Shown in pieces: positions 1 to 12,248 of a DNA stretch of 64,000 nt. The first letter of the stretch is position 1. Every line of letters begins with the position of its first letter. Source of the stretch: Romanomermis culicivorax (Eukaryota > Nematoda > Enoplea > Mermithida > Mermithidae); assembly GCA_963922205.1 (NCBI GenBank), contig CAWUHX010000238.1, forward strand, positions 1 to 64,000, read 5' to 3'. The notes under the pieces were generated by a model. The model saw only the letters and a list, made by a program, of their open reading frames with translations, made no database searches and was not told where the DNA came from. Made by a program: the position numbers and the translations under genes.

Positions 1-19
1 AGCAGTGGTATCAACGCAG
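1..19 (+). other. Amplification-primer remnant
   Basis: AGCAGTGGTATCAACGCAG equals positions 2–20 of the widely used SMART/ISPCR oligonucleotide. A 19-base match exactly at base 1 is unlikely by chance. It is best read as library adapter left at a contig end, not as genome sequence. Confidence 0.8.
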
Positions 20-784
20 TTCAATCCTAACCGACTGGTGGATAAGCATGATATTTTTCAATGATTTCATCCTTTACCATTCTCTCAGAGAAATTTAGCG
101 TTTTTCTACAAAATAAGTTTTCCAACCAAGTGAAAATTTTGTATTAAGTTGAGTCTCTTTTTTTGCTTTCCGCTGCTTGATTAAATGGGCTATAAGACGG
201 ACGGGCTCGTGGTGTTAATTCCACTGATATTAAAATCAGGTTATAATGTCACAGCAAATAGTATGTTTATTTTTGTGGTCACTGTAGGAATTCAAAAAAT
301 TGGCAATCGAATTTTTTGTCAGCCCTTGCCTGGTAGAAAGCACTGCGCAGCGAGGTCTGTCATCAATTTGATTGGTCGAAAAAATTTATTGATTTTTTCA
401 GTTCTCCTGGCAAATTTTATGGCTTACGCTTAGGTTTAGGCGTAGGCTTAGGCTTGGACTCACGGTTAAGGAGTAGACTACAATTTTCGACCAATCAAAT
501 TGAAGCTTTAAAATTTTTTCAGCCAATCAAATTGATGACAGATCTCGCTCCGCAATGCTTTGTTGGCCTGGGCGCCATAAACTGTGCAGTGTTGTCAAAT
601 GCCAATCATTATTTTTTTTCCTGTTGGGCTTTTCTCCGAATAGAGAAAGGAATCATAATTGTTTGCTAATTCCAAGCGCCGTTTTTTTCCTCAAATGGGG
701 TCTTTGAGGACAAAAATTTTGAAATGAGGAAAAGAATTTTGGGTATGGTTCTCATTGTGGAAAAAATTTTGGGGAATTCTATAC
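20..784. other. Non-coding, repeat-derived flank
   Basis: No convincing gene. The short open frames here have no recognisable domains. Bases 425–456 carry degenerate TTAGGC-like units. Bases 40–210 resemble 28365–28490 (shared GTGGATAAGC and a later AAATGGGCTA block), so this is probably an old dispersed repeat. Confidence 0.5.
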
Positions 785-1100
785 AGAAAAGATGCGTTCT
801 AGTGGACTTTAAAAGGCCAAAATCTCAAAATTTTCCGGCGCTTCGCGCCGGTCATGGGTATAATTATAACTATATTCTATCAGGCGCGGCCGTTAGCATA
901 TCTACTTCGACTTACTAATTAATGCTCAACAGTTTCTATCAATCAAGTTAGTTCGTTTCATTTTCTAATCGTTTACAGTCAATTATGTCGCCAAAAATAA
1001 AGATTTTTCATCAGGTCTCTCAATTTTTTCTTTCGATGATTGTAATTTTTTAAACGTTTGCAATCTGAACTTTTGCGTTTATTGAAGGTGGAAATTGAAG
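785..1100 (+). repeat. Left repeat arm, outer part
   Basis: This segment is the near reverse complement of 9905–10215 and carries the hairpin CCGGCGC-TTC-GCGCCGG at 835–851. A retroposon interrupts the arm at about 1101. The arm resumes at about 2482. Confidence 0.75.
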
Positions 1101-2481
1101 AAAAAGGACCCAGCAAAGGTAGAAAATTATAGACCAGTTTCTTTATGTTGTGTCTCATGTAAGGTTATGGAAAGTATTATAAATGTAGACATGATGGCTT
1201 ATTTTGAGTCAAATAATTTTCTGAATGATAGACAATTTGGATTTAGAAAGAAAAAATCTTGTGTCCTTCAGCTTTTAAGTTGTAAAACATTATGGGCTAA
1301 AAATTTGGATAAAAAAATAGCAACAGATTTAATTTATATCGATTTTCAGAAAGCATTTGATACTGTTTCTCACGAAAAACTGTTTGGAAAATTAGCTTCT
1401 TATGGCATATCTGGTTTTTTATTGAGATGGTTACATGGTTTTTTATTTAATAGGACTCAACGGGTAAAAATTGGCAATTGCTTCTCTAATCCATTAGGGT
1501 TACTAGTGGGGTTCCTCAGGGTAGTGTATTGGGACCAACATTGTTCCTAATTTTCATAAATGATATATTTGATTGTATTAGCAGTGAAATTTATCTTTTT
1601 GCTGATGATGTGAAAATATTCAATGCTACCAAAAATGCTGAAGTACTACAAGGCGATCTTGTCAAAGTTTATGAATGGTCATTGAAATGGCAATTATCTA
1701 TTTCTCTGGAAAAATGTTCAGTTTTGCATCTTGGGAGTAATAACCCCAAAGTTGAGTATTATATAAACGATTTTCTGATTCCTACTGTTTCAGAGATGAA
1801 GGATCTTGGTGTTATGTTCAATGAAAAATTGTCAGCAACTGCCCATTGTAATTATGTGGTTAAAAAAGCATCTAGGGTGGCAAATTTGATTTTAAAATGT
1901 TTTCACTCTAACTTCAATGAATTAAAAATCAGGGCTTTTAAATCCTATGTTCTCCCTATCCTGGAATATGGTTCACCACTCTGGAATCCTTGTCTGGTTG
2001 GGGATACTAAATTGGTAGAAAAAGTTCAACGAAGGTTTACAAAAAGACTTTTTGGATATAAAGATTTAAGCTATAAGGAGCGCCTCAACAAATCTGGCCT
2101 TGATGACCTTGAATTTAGACGTACGTGTATCGACCTATCTTACATGTTCTTAATTTTGAAATTTAAAGTTATTCCACCAGACTTATTTTTCACTTTGAGT
2201 CCATTCAATTATCGCGCGTCTAACTTATTTAAATTGTATAAATCGAAATATAACTCTAACGCTTTAAAACATGATTTTTGCTCGCGAAATATTGATGTTT
2301 GGAATTCCCTACCCAATGATATCATTCATTCAAACAACATGCCCTGTTTTCGGTCTAAATTGAGTCGTTTTTTAAAGCTCAATTCGCACGTGCTTTTGTC
2401 ACGTCCATGAGCTTTTCTGTATTAGTTGCATTTACTTGTGTATTTATTCGCATTTAATAAATTTCTTTCTTTCATTCTTTC
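1101..2481 (+). pseudogene. 5'-truncated non-LTR retroposon (reverse transcriptase), frameshifted
   Basis: It encodes the C-terminal half of a Jockey/CR1-like LINE ORF2. Visible motifs are ENYRPVSL near the start, DFQKAFDTVSH, then after a one-base frame change near 1490–1500 GPTLFLIFINDI, the catalytic FADD (about 1600–1612), and the typical LINE tail with LEYGSPLW and a final DVWNSLP block, ending in a stop at 2410. The second copy at 57–61 kb retains GVPQGSVLGP across the point where this copy shifts frame. The 5' side begins abruptly at AAAAAGGACCC, so the endonuclease and the first reverse-transcriptase motifs are missing. The opposed repeat arm at 9.9 kb is a paralogous empty site: its sequence runs straight across the insertion point. 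The 3' end is followed by a CTTT-rich tail. It cannot make a working enzyme. Confidence 0.9.
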
Positions 2482-3078
2482 TTACTCTAGAACGCGATTT
2501 TAAAACATTTGTTCACGAATTATCTGTTGGAGAGATTTATTTTTCAGCGTTTTAGAATACAAAAACCCGAAAATTTTTCTGGCGCTGCGCGCCGGAATTA
2601 GAAGCAAATTACACTTCATTAGTCTGATTTTAATTTATTTCCCAACGTTATAAAGGTTCATTTTCCAACGTTTTAGAAAGTGAAAATCAAAAATTTTTCC
2701 GGCGCTCCGCGCCGGACCAACAACTAAATAAAATTACATGATTCTGATCGGAATCCTAGAAATGTTGATAGCAGATAAATTCATGAGAACTCTATCTTTA
2801 ACTTGCTTTATTCTCTCCTATAGAACACCAACATATTCTTCATGAGCTCATTTGGACTAACGTAACTAGAATTTTCTCAATTTTTTCCTCATTTTTGCAG
2901 GTTTCTGACTACAAATACAACAAAATGCTTGGGGGTGCTCCTAAAATGCATAAAAAAGCATCCGTAGCCACATTATAAGCGTTTTTAAAAATGTGGAAAA
3001 TTTTTGGAAAATGAGGAAAAAAAATTTTGGGTCCGGTTCTCATGTGGAAAAAATCTTCGAGGAAAAAAAATGGTGATT
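2482..3078 (+). repeat. Left repeat arm, inner part
   Basis: Reverse complement of about 9425–9900. It carries two GC hairpins, CTGGCGC-TGC-GCGCCGG at 2579–2595 and CCGGCGC-TCC-GCGCCGG at 2699–2715. No coding content seen. Confidence 0.75.
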
Positions 3079-3306
3079 CCAAGTCGTTTTTTTCGCTTAA
3101 AAATGCTCATAGACGCTTTATTTACTTTAGTATTATATTGAGCTTTTTCAAACCTTCTGGTGTTTTTAGAGCCGTTAATTCAATAAAATTGAGGGAAAAA
3201 TTAGAAAATTCGAGTTTTAAATCTAATTACAAGCATTGTCAAACAAATTTTCGAGGAAACTGAGCGTCGGACTTCGTTGCTAAAAAATATTCCGCTCGAT
3301 TTTCGA

Positions 3307-3554
3307 CTGTTGAGCATACCTGTACTTGGGGGGGGGTTGGGGGATCCCCCCTAACTTGGCCAACCCAGTACCCAAAATCATTTACCCCCCCCCCTCCCCA
3401 GTTGGGAAAAAATTTAAAAAAATTTGCTAAAAAGTGTATGTTTTTTGGCCTTTTTGGGAAAAATTTCGACCTTTTTTCTACCCCCCCCCCCCCAAATTTC
3501 GGATTTACCCCCCCCCCCCCAACTGGTCGGAGGTCTTACAGGTATGCTGTTGAG
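3307..3554. mobile_element. hAT-like MITE, CATACCTGTA family, copy 1
   Basis: The element spans 3315–3546 (232 bp). It starts CATACCTGTACTTGG and ends CTTACAGGTATG, and is flanked by a perfect 8-bp duplication CTGTTGAG (3307–3314 and 3547–3554). The interior holds long G and C runs. It has no coding capacity. The 8-bp duplication and short inverted ends point to the hAT superfamily. Confidence 0.88.
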
Positions 3555-3578
3555 TCTTCTATGACGACAAGTAGTGAG

Positions 3579-4806
3579 CAGGGTTGGGAAAAAACCCAGT
3601 TTCAAAATTTCGAATTTGGGTTTTTTATGGGTGTTTCTGGGTTTAATCAGTTTTTTTCTTTACAATTGTGGGATCTGAATAAAGTATAAAAGAAAAGAAA
3701 ATGCAACATCTCTAACGTTTTATTCTTCATAAAGTAAAACATTTCCAGATCATTTTTCCTGATTTTTAGCAAAAATACACAGATTCCTTATCATAACAAA
3801 TAAAATCATATGTATACTAATGCACCGTCAAGAAAATTTTTGGCATTGAATTTTATGAAGACTAGCTTTTCGACCGACGAAGATGACAATCGATTATGCA
3901 ACTTGGTGTGAACAAAGCCAAATGTTGAAAAATTACGCTCTGATGACGCAGGGGACACCAAAATGGAAAACATCTGATTATAATATGATGAAAAAAATTC
4001 CGCTTGCTTGCCCTTCTTAGAGTTAAAAAACGTATTCTCAAGGAAATTTTCTGGAACGGAGGTCACGTTTTGCTTTACGCCGTCAACCAATATTGCATAG
4101 CAGATTTTTGGTCACTCTACGACATTTTGTAACGAAACGTATTTTTTCTTCGTCTTCACATGCCGAGATTATTTAGTCATTATGTTGTGTGTAAATTGTG
4201 ACTTTGCATGGTGAAAAAGGTTTGATGTTTCTTTGTTCAACATTTTCAGTGGGTCTGGGGTCTCCCTCAAAATTTAATAGCTGCTCAAGTCAGCTCACAA
4301 AATGCTGATGGCTGTGAGCAGTAGGTATAACAAAAGCTTTAGCAGTTAAAGTAATGCTGTGTATTGCTCACTAACACTGACTGTTGGGGAAAAAATAATA
4401 TTCAGATTATTTAATTAATATTCAGATAAACTACCGAATCAAATCAACTCCAACCAGAAAACAATTCAAGCATAAGTTAAATTTATTGAATATGAATCTT
4501 TAGCTTTTCGATTAGAATAACTCAACTCAACAGAACAGTCATAGGAACCGAATCAAATAGCACTCCTGAATTGAAAATTCACGATATTACTTGATTTTAT
4601 TGTTGTGTTGTCTGATCTCATCTCAAATCTTTTGTCATGTCAGTGTCAGAAAAGACTGCATCGCAGTTACTAAAGTTGACTCAACTCTCAATTTGATTGT
4701 TAAATCAGGAAGAAACTTGTATTCTTGAGAATAAAATGGAAAAAAATGAATTTTTTCCTAAAAAACCCAAAAACCCAAAAAGGTCCAATTCTCCAACCCA
4801 AAAAAA
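3579..4806 (-). mobile_element. Degraded hAT element
   Basis: The left end reads CAGGGTTGGGAAAAAACCC, a hAT-type terminus. Near 4780–4806 a related inverted end can be seen (CCAACCCAAAAAAACC). The right boundary and target duplication are not clear. It encloses the transposase fragment at 3806–4090. Confidence 0.55.
3806..4090 (-). pseudogene. hAT transposase C-terminal dimerisation fragment
   Basis: A 94-codon open frame containing SSERNFSTFGFVHTKLHNRL followed by a VEKLVFIKFN block. This is the hallmark of the hATC dimerisation region at the C-terminus of hAT transposases (SERxFS…HxxxRNRL…KLVxIxxN). The N-terminal zinc finger and the RNase H-like catalytic core are not visible, so only the last part of a transposase (usually 500–700 aa) survives. 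Its orientation places the element's 3' end at 3.6 kb, matching the CAGGGTTGG terminus there. Confidence 0.85.
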
Positions 4807-4923
4807 CCAACGCCCGTCAACCGTAGTCAAAATTCGAGGACAATACTAGATTTTTTGAGTCTATCCCAGTATGTAGTAATTTATGCCTAAGTAACCAGAA
4901 AACATGCATTATTCTGCGAAGCT
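4807..4923. other. Short spacer
   Basis: Repeat-derived AT-rich sequence between the hAT remnant and the Tc1-like element. No gene seen. Confidence 0.4.
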
Positions 4924-5276
4924 ACAGTACGGGACAAATTCATTGCAGCCCCAGCAATCTTTTGAATGTCTTGGCGATATACTGGGTACTTACTGGTAGA
5001 AATTTCGAGATGAAATAGTGAATTACTGGTGCTTTACTAGTTGATAAGTTTGGCGGCCATGACGCATTACTGGTGGATTACTGGTAACATACTTCAATAA
5101 AATGCATGCATACTATTTATATGCAAGTAATGAATACAATGTCGGTAGTTTTGGCCTTCAATCTGCTTTGCGTTTTTCTCCTTCACAAAAATACGGGCGT
5201 GCGTCATCCTCATGAATATAAATGAAGCAAAAAGGAGAGATGGCGTTTTATTGTGGGCGTTCTGCCACTTAGCATT

Positions 5277-5436
5277 AAAGCTACCATACCTGTACTTGGG
5301 GGGGACCCCCCCAACTTGGCCAACCCTGTACCCAAAATCATTTACCCCCCCCCCCCCCAGTTTGGAAAAAATTTCGACTTTTTTCTACCCCCCCCCCCCC
5401 CCAACTGGTCAGAGGTCTTACAGGTATGAAAGCTAC
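5277..5436. mobile_element. hAT-like MITE, CATACCTGTA family, copy 2
   Basis: The element spans 5285–5428 (144 bp) with the same ends as copy 1 and a perfect 8-bp duplication AAAGCTAC (5277–5284, 5429–5436). It is an internally shorter version with C runs of 12 or more. It sits just inside the inner end of the Tc1-like left inverted repeat. Confidence 0.88.
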
Positions 5437-6179
5437 TGTACAATTTTAGTGAAATTAAACTGACACTGCATGCATCAATGTAGTGTTTTCATCTAGGTCT
5501 TGATTTATCCACCACTCATTTGTTTGTATTTATCCGTTTTTATTTTGAATTGATAACTTTTCCAAAAGCAATCAAAATGTACATTTTTTCATCCTACTAT
5601 TACCGTATTACTTGAACTGACTTGTTTACACTCTACATGAAAAATAATAACTAAAACAGTATTGGTGCCTGAAGTTACAGAAAACTTCCATAAACAAAGA
5701 CTGTATCAGTCTCAGTTGCTGAAATGTGCTTGTGGCCAAATCGAGACACACATGAGAAATTAAATACACACTATTGTTTATAGACATGAACATGATAGAA
5801 CATCAGCCTTCAAGTATATTTAAATTCGGGTTAAAAACTAGAAAGAATTATGATTTTTCTACATTTAAAAATAGATCACATCTCAGCATGCTTCAAACTC
5901 TAATGTACACCTATAATCGTCTTTTTGATGAAAGCTAAAAATAACTTTCGCTGTGGTACTCAAAAGGAACCATAAGCATAATGAACTATAACATATTTTG
6001 TCAAAAAACTCCGCTTGGACTGTCATTTGCCTGAACACAGCCTGCTCAATATTCACCTTTCCCAAGTAGGAAACCGAAGAGAATTTAAAAAGAAAAAAAA
6101 GTCACTTTAAAACCGCACAAATTCCTTCTATCTGAAAATTGAGGGTCATAATCTTTCCAATTTGATGACATTATAGTAT

Positions 6180-7627
6180 GCATCTTGTAGGGCTGTTCCG
6201 AGATCAAATTTTTGGAGAAGTCGAGATCGAGAATGAAACTCCAGTATGTTCGAGATCGGGATCGAGATGTAAATTTTATCTTATTCGAGATCGAGTGAGA
6301 TCGAGATTTTCTACGATTCTTTTCTATATACAATTTTTTTCGCCCAGAGAGGTTTTCCAGGCCTAATTCCAATTTAAGTGATGCACAACATAGTCAGGCT
6401 CCCAGAAATCCACATTTTATCAATTTTTAGTTAGCCACCAAACGACCAAAAAATTCCTCAATTATTTCTCAAATTCAGAAAAACTATGTTAACGAACGTG
6501 TAAATTTTTTAAGGACTGCGTAATCGACATAAACTTTGGTTTTCATCAAATTATTCAAATTCTTCAAGAAAACAGTGCAAGATAAAACATCCAATCTTAA
6601 TCTATAATATGTTGATGTTTAAAAGCGATAAACATATGCTAGAACGACATTTTCTGACCATGCACTAGACATAATACCAAAAAATATAAATCATTTGATC
6701 ATTGAAAATTTTATGCAATTGTGCATGCACTTTAGCGCAAACTCTCATGAACTTGGCTGAAAAGATATGAGTAAGAATAGTAGAAATTTCCAAAAATTAC
6801 TTCCATAAAGCTTTTAAATTGATTTAACGTTAGGAAGGAAATAATCACTACAAAAAGCTTAGAGACTTGAAGTATTGATCTTTCTCAAAAACTGCGTCAA
6901 GGAAAAAATGCGAATTTTCATTAAATATCATGATAAAATATTGAAGATTAGCAGTCAAAACATGATATAATACGTTTAGTATGATGAAAACTATTATAGA
7001 TTGAGTGATAAATGAAGGCATACATGCTTAAAGCTGCGCCTAAGTTAGGAAATACATAATAATGATAATTAAAATAATGGCACTTATCCACTTTGGTCCA
7101 CTGTTTTTTTTCCACGAACCTTTTCCCACAAATGTGGAAAGGGATCAAATTTTACATAAATCCTTTAAAATTTTAAAATCCTCGTTTTTTCGCTTGAAAA
7201 AGCTCACACACGCTTTGTTTAAGTGTTTTTGAGCTTTTTAAAGCATTCTGATAATCATTCTGATAATATATTTCAAAAATTAAATTTAAATTTTGTGTTC
7301 ATAAATCGTAATTTCTATAAATTTATCATTCGAAAAATTTTAAACCATTTATTTGTTCGTAATCTTTCATAAATTTGACCAAACAGCAATGAGTCAGAAG
7401 CGTAGAACTTTTCCAAAAATACTTCCATGAAGCTTTTGAATTGAATTTACATTTAAAAAAGAACAAACGCTTCAAAAAGTTGAGAAAGTTGACGTGTTGA
7501 CCTTTCTCAAAAAATCTACCGAGATCGAGCGAGATCGAGATCCGCAGAAATCGAATATCCGAGATCGAGATGTGAAAAATACCGAGATTTGTCGAGATCG
7601 AGATTTCGGAACAGCCCTAGCATCTTG
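6180..7627. mobile_element. hAT-like element with GAGATC-rich ends
   Basis: The element spans 6188–7619 (1432 bp). Its ends are TAGGGCTGTTCCGAGATC and the complement GATTTCGGAACAGCCCTA, with a perfect 8-bp duplication GCATCTTG on both sides. Subterminal regions are packed with GAGATC/GATCTC units. The middle includes part of the dispersed AT-rich module also seen at 56.7–57.4 and 60.1–60.8 kb. A fragment near 7080 resembles the ends of the 29.3-kb element (ACTTATCCACTTTGGTCCA). No transposase is visible. Confidence 0.85.
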
Positions 7628-8104
7628 AAATGCGTCTAAACTAAAACCTGAAAAGCAAGTATCAGTTCATATTCAAGTAGACGTATTCAGTAGCTGAAAT
7701 CCTCAATGGCTGAAACAGTCACAATAAAAACCGATTCCTCCCTTCTGGTCTTTTTTTTACCCAACTTTTTGGCGAGAAAACAACTAAATGCTTTTTGATT
7801 CATTAATATTCATGAGGATGGCGGATGCCCGTATTTTTGTTAAGGAGAAAAACGCAAAGCAGACTGAAGGCCAAAACTACGGACATTGTATTGATTATTT
7901 GCATATAAATAGTATGCGTGTATTTTATTGAAGTATGTTACCGGTAATCCACCAGTAATCCGTCATGGCCGCCAAACTTATTAACTAGTAAAGCAGCAGT
8001 AATCCACTATTTCATCTCGAAATTTCTACCAGTAAAGATCCAGTATATCGCCAAAACATTCATCAAAAGATTACTGGTGCTGCAACGAATTTGTCCCGTA
8101 CTGT

Positions 8105-8274
8105 ATGGAAAAATTACCATTTTCTACCAATAATCGAGTTTTAACCGTTTTTTATTCCACTTTGCAAATCTTGAAAGGTCACCATATAATCGACGATGTC
8201 TGAGGGGTTCTTATGCAGACATGCACGGCAAGAATTTTCCAGGGGGAGGGTCCATGGAATTTTTACACTGGAGG
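8105..8274. repeat. Fragment of the GCAGACATGCACGGCAAG repeat
   Basis: Bases 8213–8245 match, in inverse orientation, the unit of the tandem array at 17772–17948. The sequence continues at 9178–9320 after the inserted element and there resembles 17590–17700 inverted. Confidence 0.55.
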
Positions 8275-9177
8275 GTAGGGGGCAGAGCACCCCATGGGGG
8301 GTATGGGGGTATTACCCCCGTCTTAGATTTGGAAATTCATTTACTACCCCCATAAAAACAGCTCACTATGGCAAAAAATTTTGGTAGACTTCATCCTCTC
8401 CCCAGTAGGTTATACTAATTCCAGAAAAATTGCAGAATGTGTGATTCTGAGGAATTACTCACTGCTTTTTTTGACACATTTACTGAGCAAATGATAATGG
8501 GAAAGTATGCAACTTCTGTGCCATATAGCGATTTTTAGGAAAGAATATCAGCACATTAATATATGTACTACTTGTAGGAAATCATTATAAATATAATGAG
8601 GAGATGAAATAATGTGATTAATCAAAAAATCGCCCCTTGGGAAGAAAAACATTATGTTCTTAAAATTCTGCATCTTCATGCTCTCCTTTCCTTTTCCCCG
8701 CTTCTGCGTTGGGTCTTCTGTGCGCATATGGTTACCCAAGCTGTGGCATACTTTCCTACTATGAGTTGAGACATGTGAGGTACGTTGACGTAGATCAAGA
8801 ATGGTACTTGGTTTCAAACTCGTAGTTCATAATCTAATGGGATTAATAATACTAAAGCCACATTCAGCATCAGGACTTTCTATTGGAAGTACTGTTCCAA
8901 GCCTTATCAGTGAAGGAATAAATCCATACTGTTGAAGGTGTGAAGATGCTAGTTCAAATAATGTTTCCAAAATTATGTTGTGGCGAATTCATGATTGGGA
9001 GCTGGAAAATGGAGTTGAAATAGTAAATGTTTTTTTACTGTAAAAAGCATAAAGTAGGGGCATTAATCAAAAACTTGTGAGCAAAAAAAAGGTCACGGCA
9101 TATTTCAAGTACTACCCTTGCAATTTACTATTTTACCCCTACCTAAAGTTTCGACCTTGGGGACCTCTGGTAGCGGG
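8275..9177. mobile_element. hAT-like element, CAGAG family, copy A
   Basis: The element spans 8283–9169 (887 bp). Its ends are CAGAGCACCCCATGG and, inverted, CAGAGGTCCCCAAGG. The 8-bp duplication is GTAGGGGG/GTAGCGGG (7 of 8). It is a close relative of the 36736–37764 copy. Both carry a matching open frame on the minus strand (8548–8817 here) with a TSHVSTHS block and a MRTEDPTQKRGKGKES block. I do not recognise that product. It may be a remnant of the element's own gene. Confidence 0.78.
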
Positions 9178-9322
9178 GGGTGAGCAGAAAGCAAAAAAAG
9201 TTCTGCAAGCCTGTTTTTCATACAAAATATGCTCAAAAATCATTAAAAAAGCTGTTTTGGAAAAAGTTCAAGGGGGTGTTTGACGGGGTTTTTTGGCCAG
9301 AGGGTGCCCAGCGTCACAGGCA

Positions 9323-10467
9323 GGGCTTTGCGCAGGATTTTTTCATGGGGGGGCGGACTAGATTTTTTCACTGAATAGCCCCAGAAAATGTTGATCTTAC
9401 GCGGAAATACTGCGTGCATCACCGTTTTTTTCCTCTAAGATTTTTTCCACATGAGAACCGGACCCAAAAATTTTTTTCCACATTTTCCAAAAATTTTCCA
9501 CATTTTTAAAAACGCTTATAATGTGGCTACGGATCCTTTACCCAAGCATTTTGTTGTATTTGTAGTCAGAAACCTGCAAAAATGAGGGAAAAAATTGAGA
9601 AAATTCTGGTATGTTAGTCAAAATGAGCTCATGAAGAATATCTTGGTGTTTTATAGAATGGTCCGGCGCCGAGCGCCGGAAAAATTTTTTGATTTTCACT
9701 TTTTAAAACGCTGGAAAATGAACTTTCATAACGTTGGGAAATAAATTAAAATCATACTGATGAAGCGTAATTGGCCTCCCATTCCGGCGCATAGCGCCGG
9801 AAAAATTTTCCGGTTTTTGTATTCTAAAACGCTGAAAAATAAATCTCTCCATCAGATAATTCGTGAACAAATGTTTTGAAATCGCGTTGTAGAGTAATGT
9901 CTTCAATTTCCACCTTCAATAAACGCAAAAGTTCAGATTGCAAACGCTTAAAAAATTCCAATCATCGAGAGAAAAAATTGAGAGACTTGATGAAAAATCT
10001 CTATTTTCGGCGACATAATTGACTGTAAACGATTAGAAAATGAAACGAGCTAACTTGATTGATAGAAACTGTTGATCATTAATTAGTAAGTCGAAGTAGA
10101 TATGCTAACGGCCGCGCCTGATAGAATATAGTTATAATTATACCCATGACCGGCGCGAAGCGCCGGAAAATTTTGAGATTTTGACCTTTTAAAGTCCACC
10201 AAAACGCATGTTTTCGGTTTAGAGTTACTGCCTCAAAGGGGGGCGGCCGCCCCCCCGCCCCCCCTTGCGCACGGCCATGGTCACAGGTATAGGGTTTACC
10301 CCCCTACCCCTCTATGTGCATGCATGTTATTATGGCATTTTCATTCCATCACAATCCCCATTGAGGCAGCATGCAAACAGTGTATCGCTTAAAATCAACA
10401 TTTTCGGTGGCTATTCAGTAAAAAAAAATTAGTCCGCCCTCCATGGAAAAATCCTGCGCACGGCCCT
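9323..10467. mobile_element. Element with CAGGGC…GCGCAGGA inverted ends
   Basis: The left end (9323 onward) and the right end (to 10467) share about 85 bp of inverted similarity, including GCGCAGGATTTTT, GGGCGGACTA and ACTGAATAGCC. No clean target duplication was found. It encloses the right repeat arm (9425–10215) and three GC hairpins at 9663–9679, 9784–9800 and 10150–10166, whose loops are CGA, ATA and GAA. No gene. Confidence 0.6.
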
Positions 10468-12248
10468 GGCTACGTATGATCATTAGGTACCAAAAAATTT
10501 TAAAGTTTTGGCCTAAAGTTCACTAAAATGTATTTTCCGACCTTAAACCCCCAGAAATTTTTTCGCCATTTGGCGGGAGTCCAAACTCGTCAAAAAAGAT
10601 TGATTTGGCGAAAAAACAGCGGCTTCAATACCACGCGGTGTTTATGCACTGACATTTGTACCAGTATAAGCACAAAAAAATTTATCGCTAAAAACATAGT
10701 CATAACCGGGAAAATATTATTTTCTTTGCGAAAGATTTCAATAGAAAGTTATTAAAGCTATAACATTTACCGCACCGTTTTCTCCACATGAGAAGCATAC
10801 CCAAAAATTTTTCTTCACGTTTCAAAAATATTAATCTGATGCCCTTTAGATGCATCATTTATGCATTCATGTACAAACTTATTCTGGCATTTTGTTGTTA
10901 ATGGGAGTCAGTAATTGATAAAATAAAGACTAAGTTGAAAAATTTTAGAAAACTAACTATAAGATGATACAATGGTTTCACGAACGGTAATCCCAAAAAT
11001 TCAGAGCTATGTAGGTGCTCAGATTTTTACATTGTTGATTAGGCTTAGATTTCGAATTCTTTTTCGTTTCGGCACTCAGCGCGGGAAAAATGTTCAGACT
11101 TTTACATCAATTTCTTTTTGAGCTCAGCGTGCAGAATGTTTTCGAGTTATTATTCCTGAATGAAAATTTAATGTCTAAAATCATGCCTTCATTATTTTTC
11201 AATGCAAAGATTTCCTAATTCTGAGTTTTATACTCCCATTCGTTTTTGAGATATTTGGTGCCGAATGGAAGCAACTCAGCATTCTCTTATATAGCTACGT
11301 GAAAAAATCAATTCCCGAAGATTTTCTCAAGAATAAAGTTCAAATCTTTTGCTCAAATACTTTCATCAGTTTATAAATTCAAAAACATGCTCACAAGAAT
11401 AGACGACATACATGTAATTGGGGGGGAAGCGCTATGGGACCCCCCCCCAGAAATCGTCGACCATATGGCTAGCCATCGGGCGACCGCCCCTCCCCAGGAT
11501 TTTCCAATCCTATGGCTAGCCATGGGGTAGCCCATGGACCCCCATACTTTTGGTCGGAAAAATGTCAATTTTTTTATGAAAACTCAATTTTTGAACAAAA
11601 AATGGTCAAAAACGTAAATTTTCTCGACGCTTCGCGCCCTAAATACATTTTCAATTATTTTTTAGACAAAAATTACTATTTTTTAAACTCTTTTTCGGAC
11701 TTTTTCCGTGAAAAAATCGAATTTTTATTCCTTCAGAGACCCCACCCCCCAAAATTTTGGGAATTACTGACCCCTGGCCCAAAAAAGTGACCCAACCCCC
11801 CCCCCCCCAGACCTCGGGGCTCCGTTACATGTATGATAGACGACAATCCCGAACTCAAACTCGGTTTTATGTCAAGAGTACATGTTATACAAAAAAAAAA
11901 CAGGCAAACTCGATGTATTTGTCTTTATCTAATAATTTATAAAAAATATTCATTTTGATTAAACATTGAGACAGAATATCGCATATTACTGATTTAAAAT
12001 GAGAACAAATTTTGATTTAAGTTGTCAAAAATTAACTGACATGTAAACAGCGGCGCCTGAGATTAATAATAAACAATTATTACATATTATTGAAATTTTA
12101 AGATTCTGACCTTCTAGAACTAAAAATGTTTATTATGTATATACTCCATCTTATTTCGAAGATCTAGTCGTCGACCGTCGTTCATTCCCAATATTGATTT
12201 TTAAACCAAAGTGCTTGCGCATATTTTATAATTTTCTCAATCGTCAAA
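10468..12248. other. Non-coding upstream region of the NSD-like gene
   Basis: No supported gene. It holds AT-rich sequence and one intact MITE (11407–11835). An in-frame TGA at 12195–12197 precedes the NSD start codon. No TATA box or other promoter element could be assigned with confidence. Confidence 0.5.
11399..11843. mobile_element. hAT-like MITE, CATACATGTAA family, copy 1
   Basis: The element spans 11407–11835 (429 bp). It starts CATACATGTAATTGGGG and ends CTCCGTTACATGTATG, with a perfect 8-bp duplication ATAGACGA. The interior has paired ATGGCTAGCCAT palindromes and the core GACGCTTCGCGCC. It is the reference copy for the family. Confidence 0.9.

Larger units (their letters stand above)
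4926..8104. mobile_element. Tc1/mariner-like element with long inverted ends
   Basis: The left end (from about 4926) reads CAGTACGGGACAAATTC and the right end is its complement GAATTTGTCCCGTACTG. Each is bounded by TA, the classic Tc1/mariner target. The inverted ends extend about 300 bp (4926–5235 against 7790–8104), including a conserved block rich in ACTGGT units. No transposase frame is recognisable, so it is non-autonomous or decayed. It hosts two later insertions, at 5285–5428 and 6188–7619. Confidence 0.75.

Noticed and set aside
785..10215. A single giant transposon bounded by the two opposed repeat arms
   Set aside because: The right arm lies within its own shorter inverted-ended element (9323–10467), so the arms are more simply two opposed copies of one repeat.
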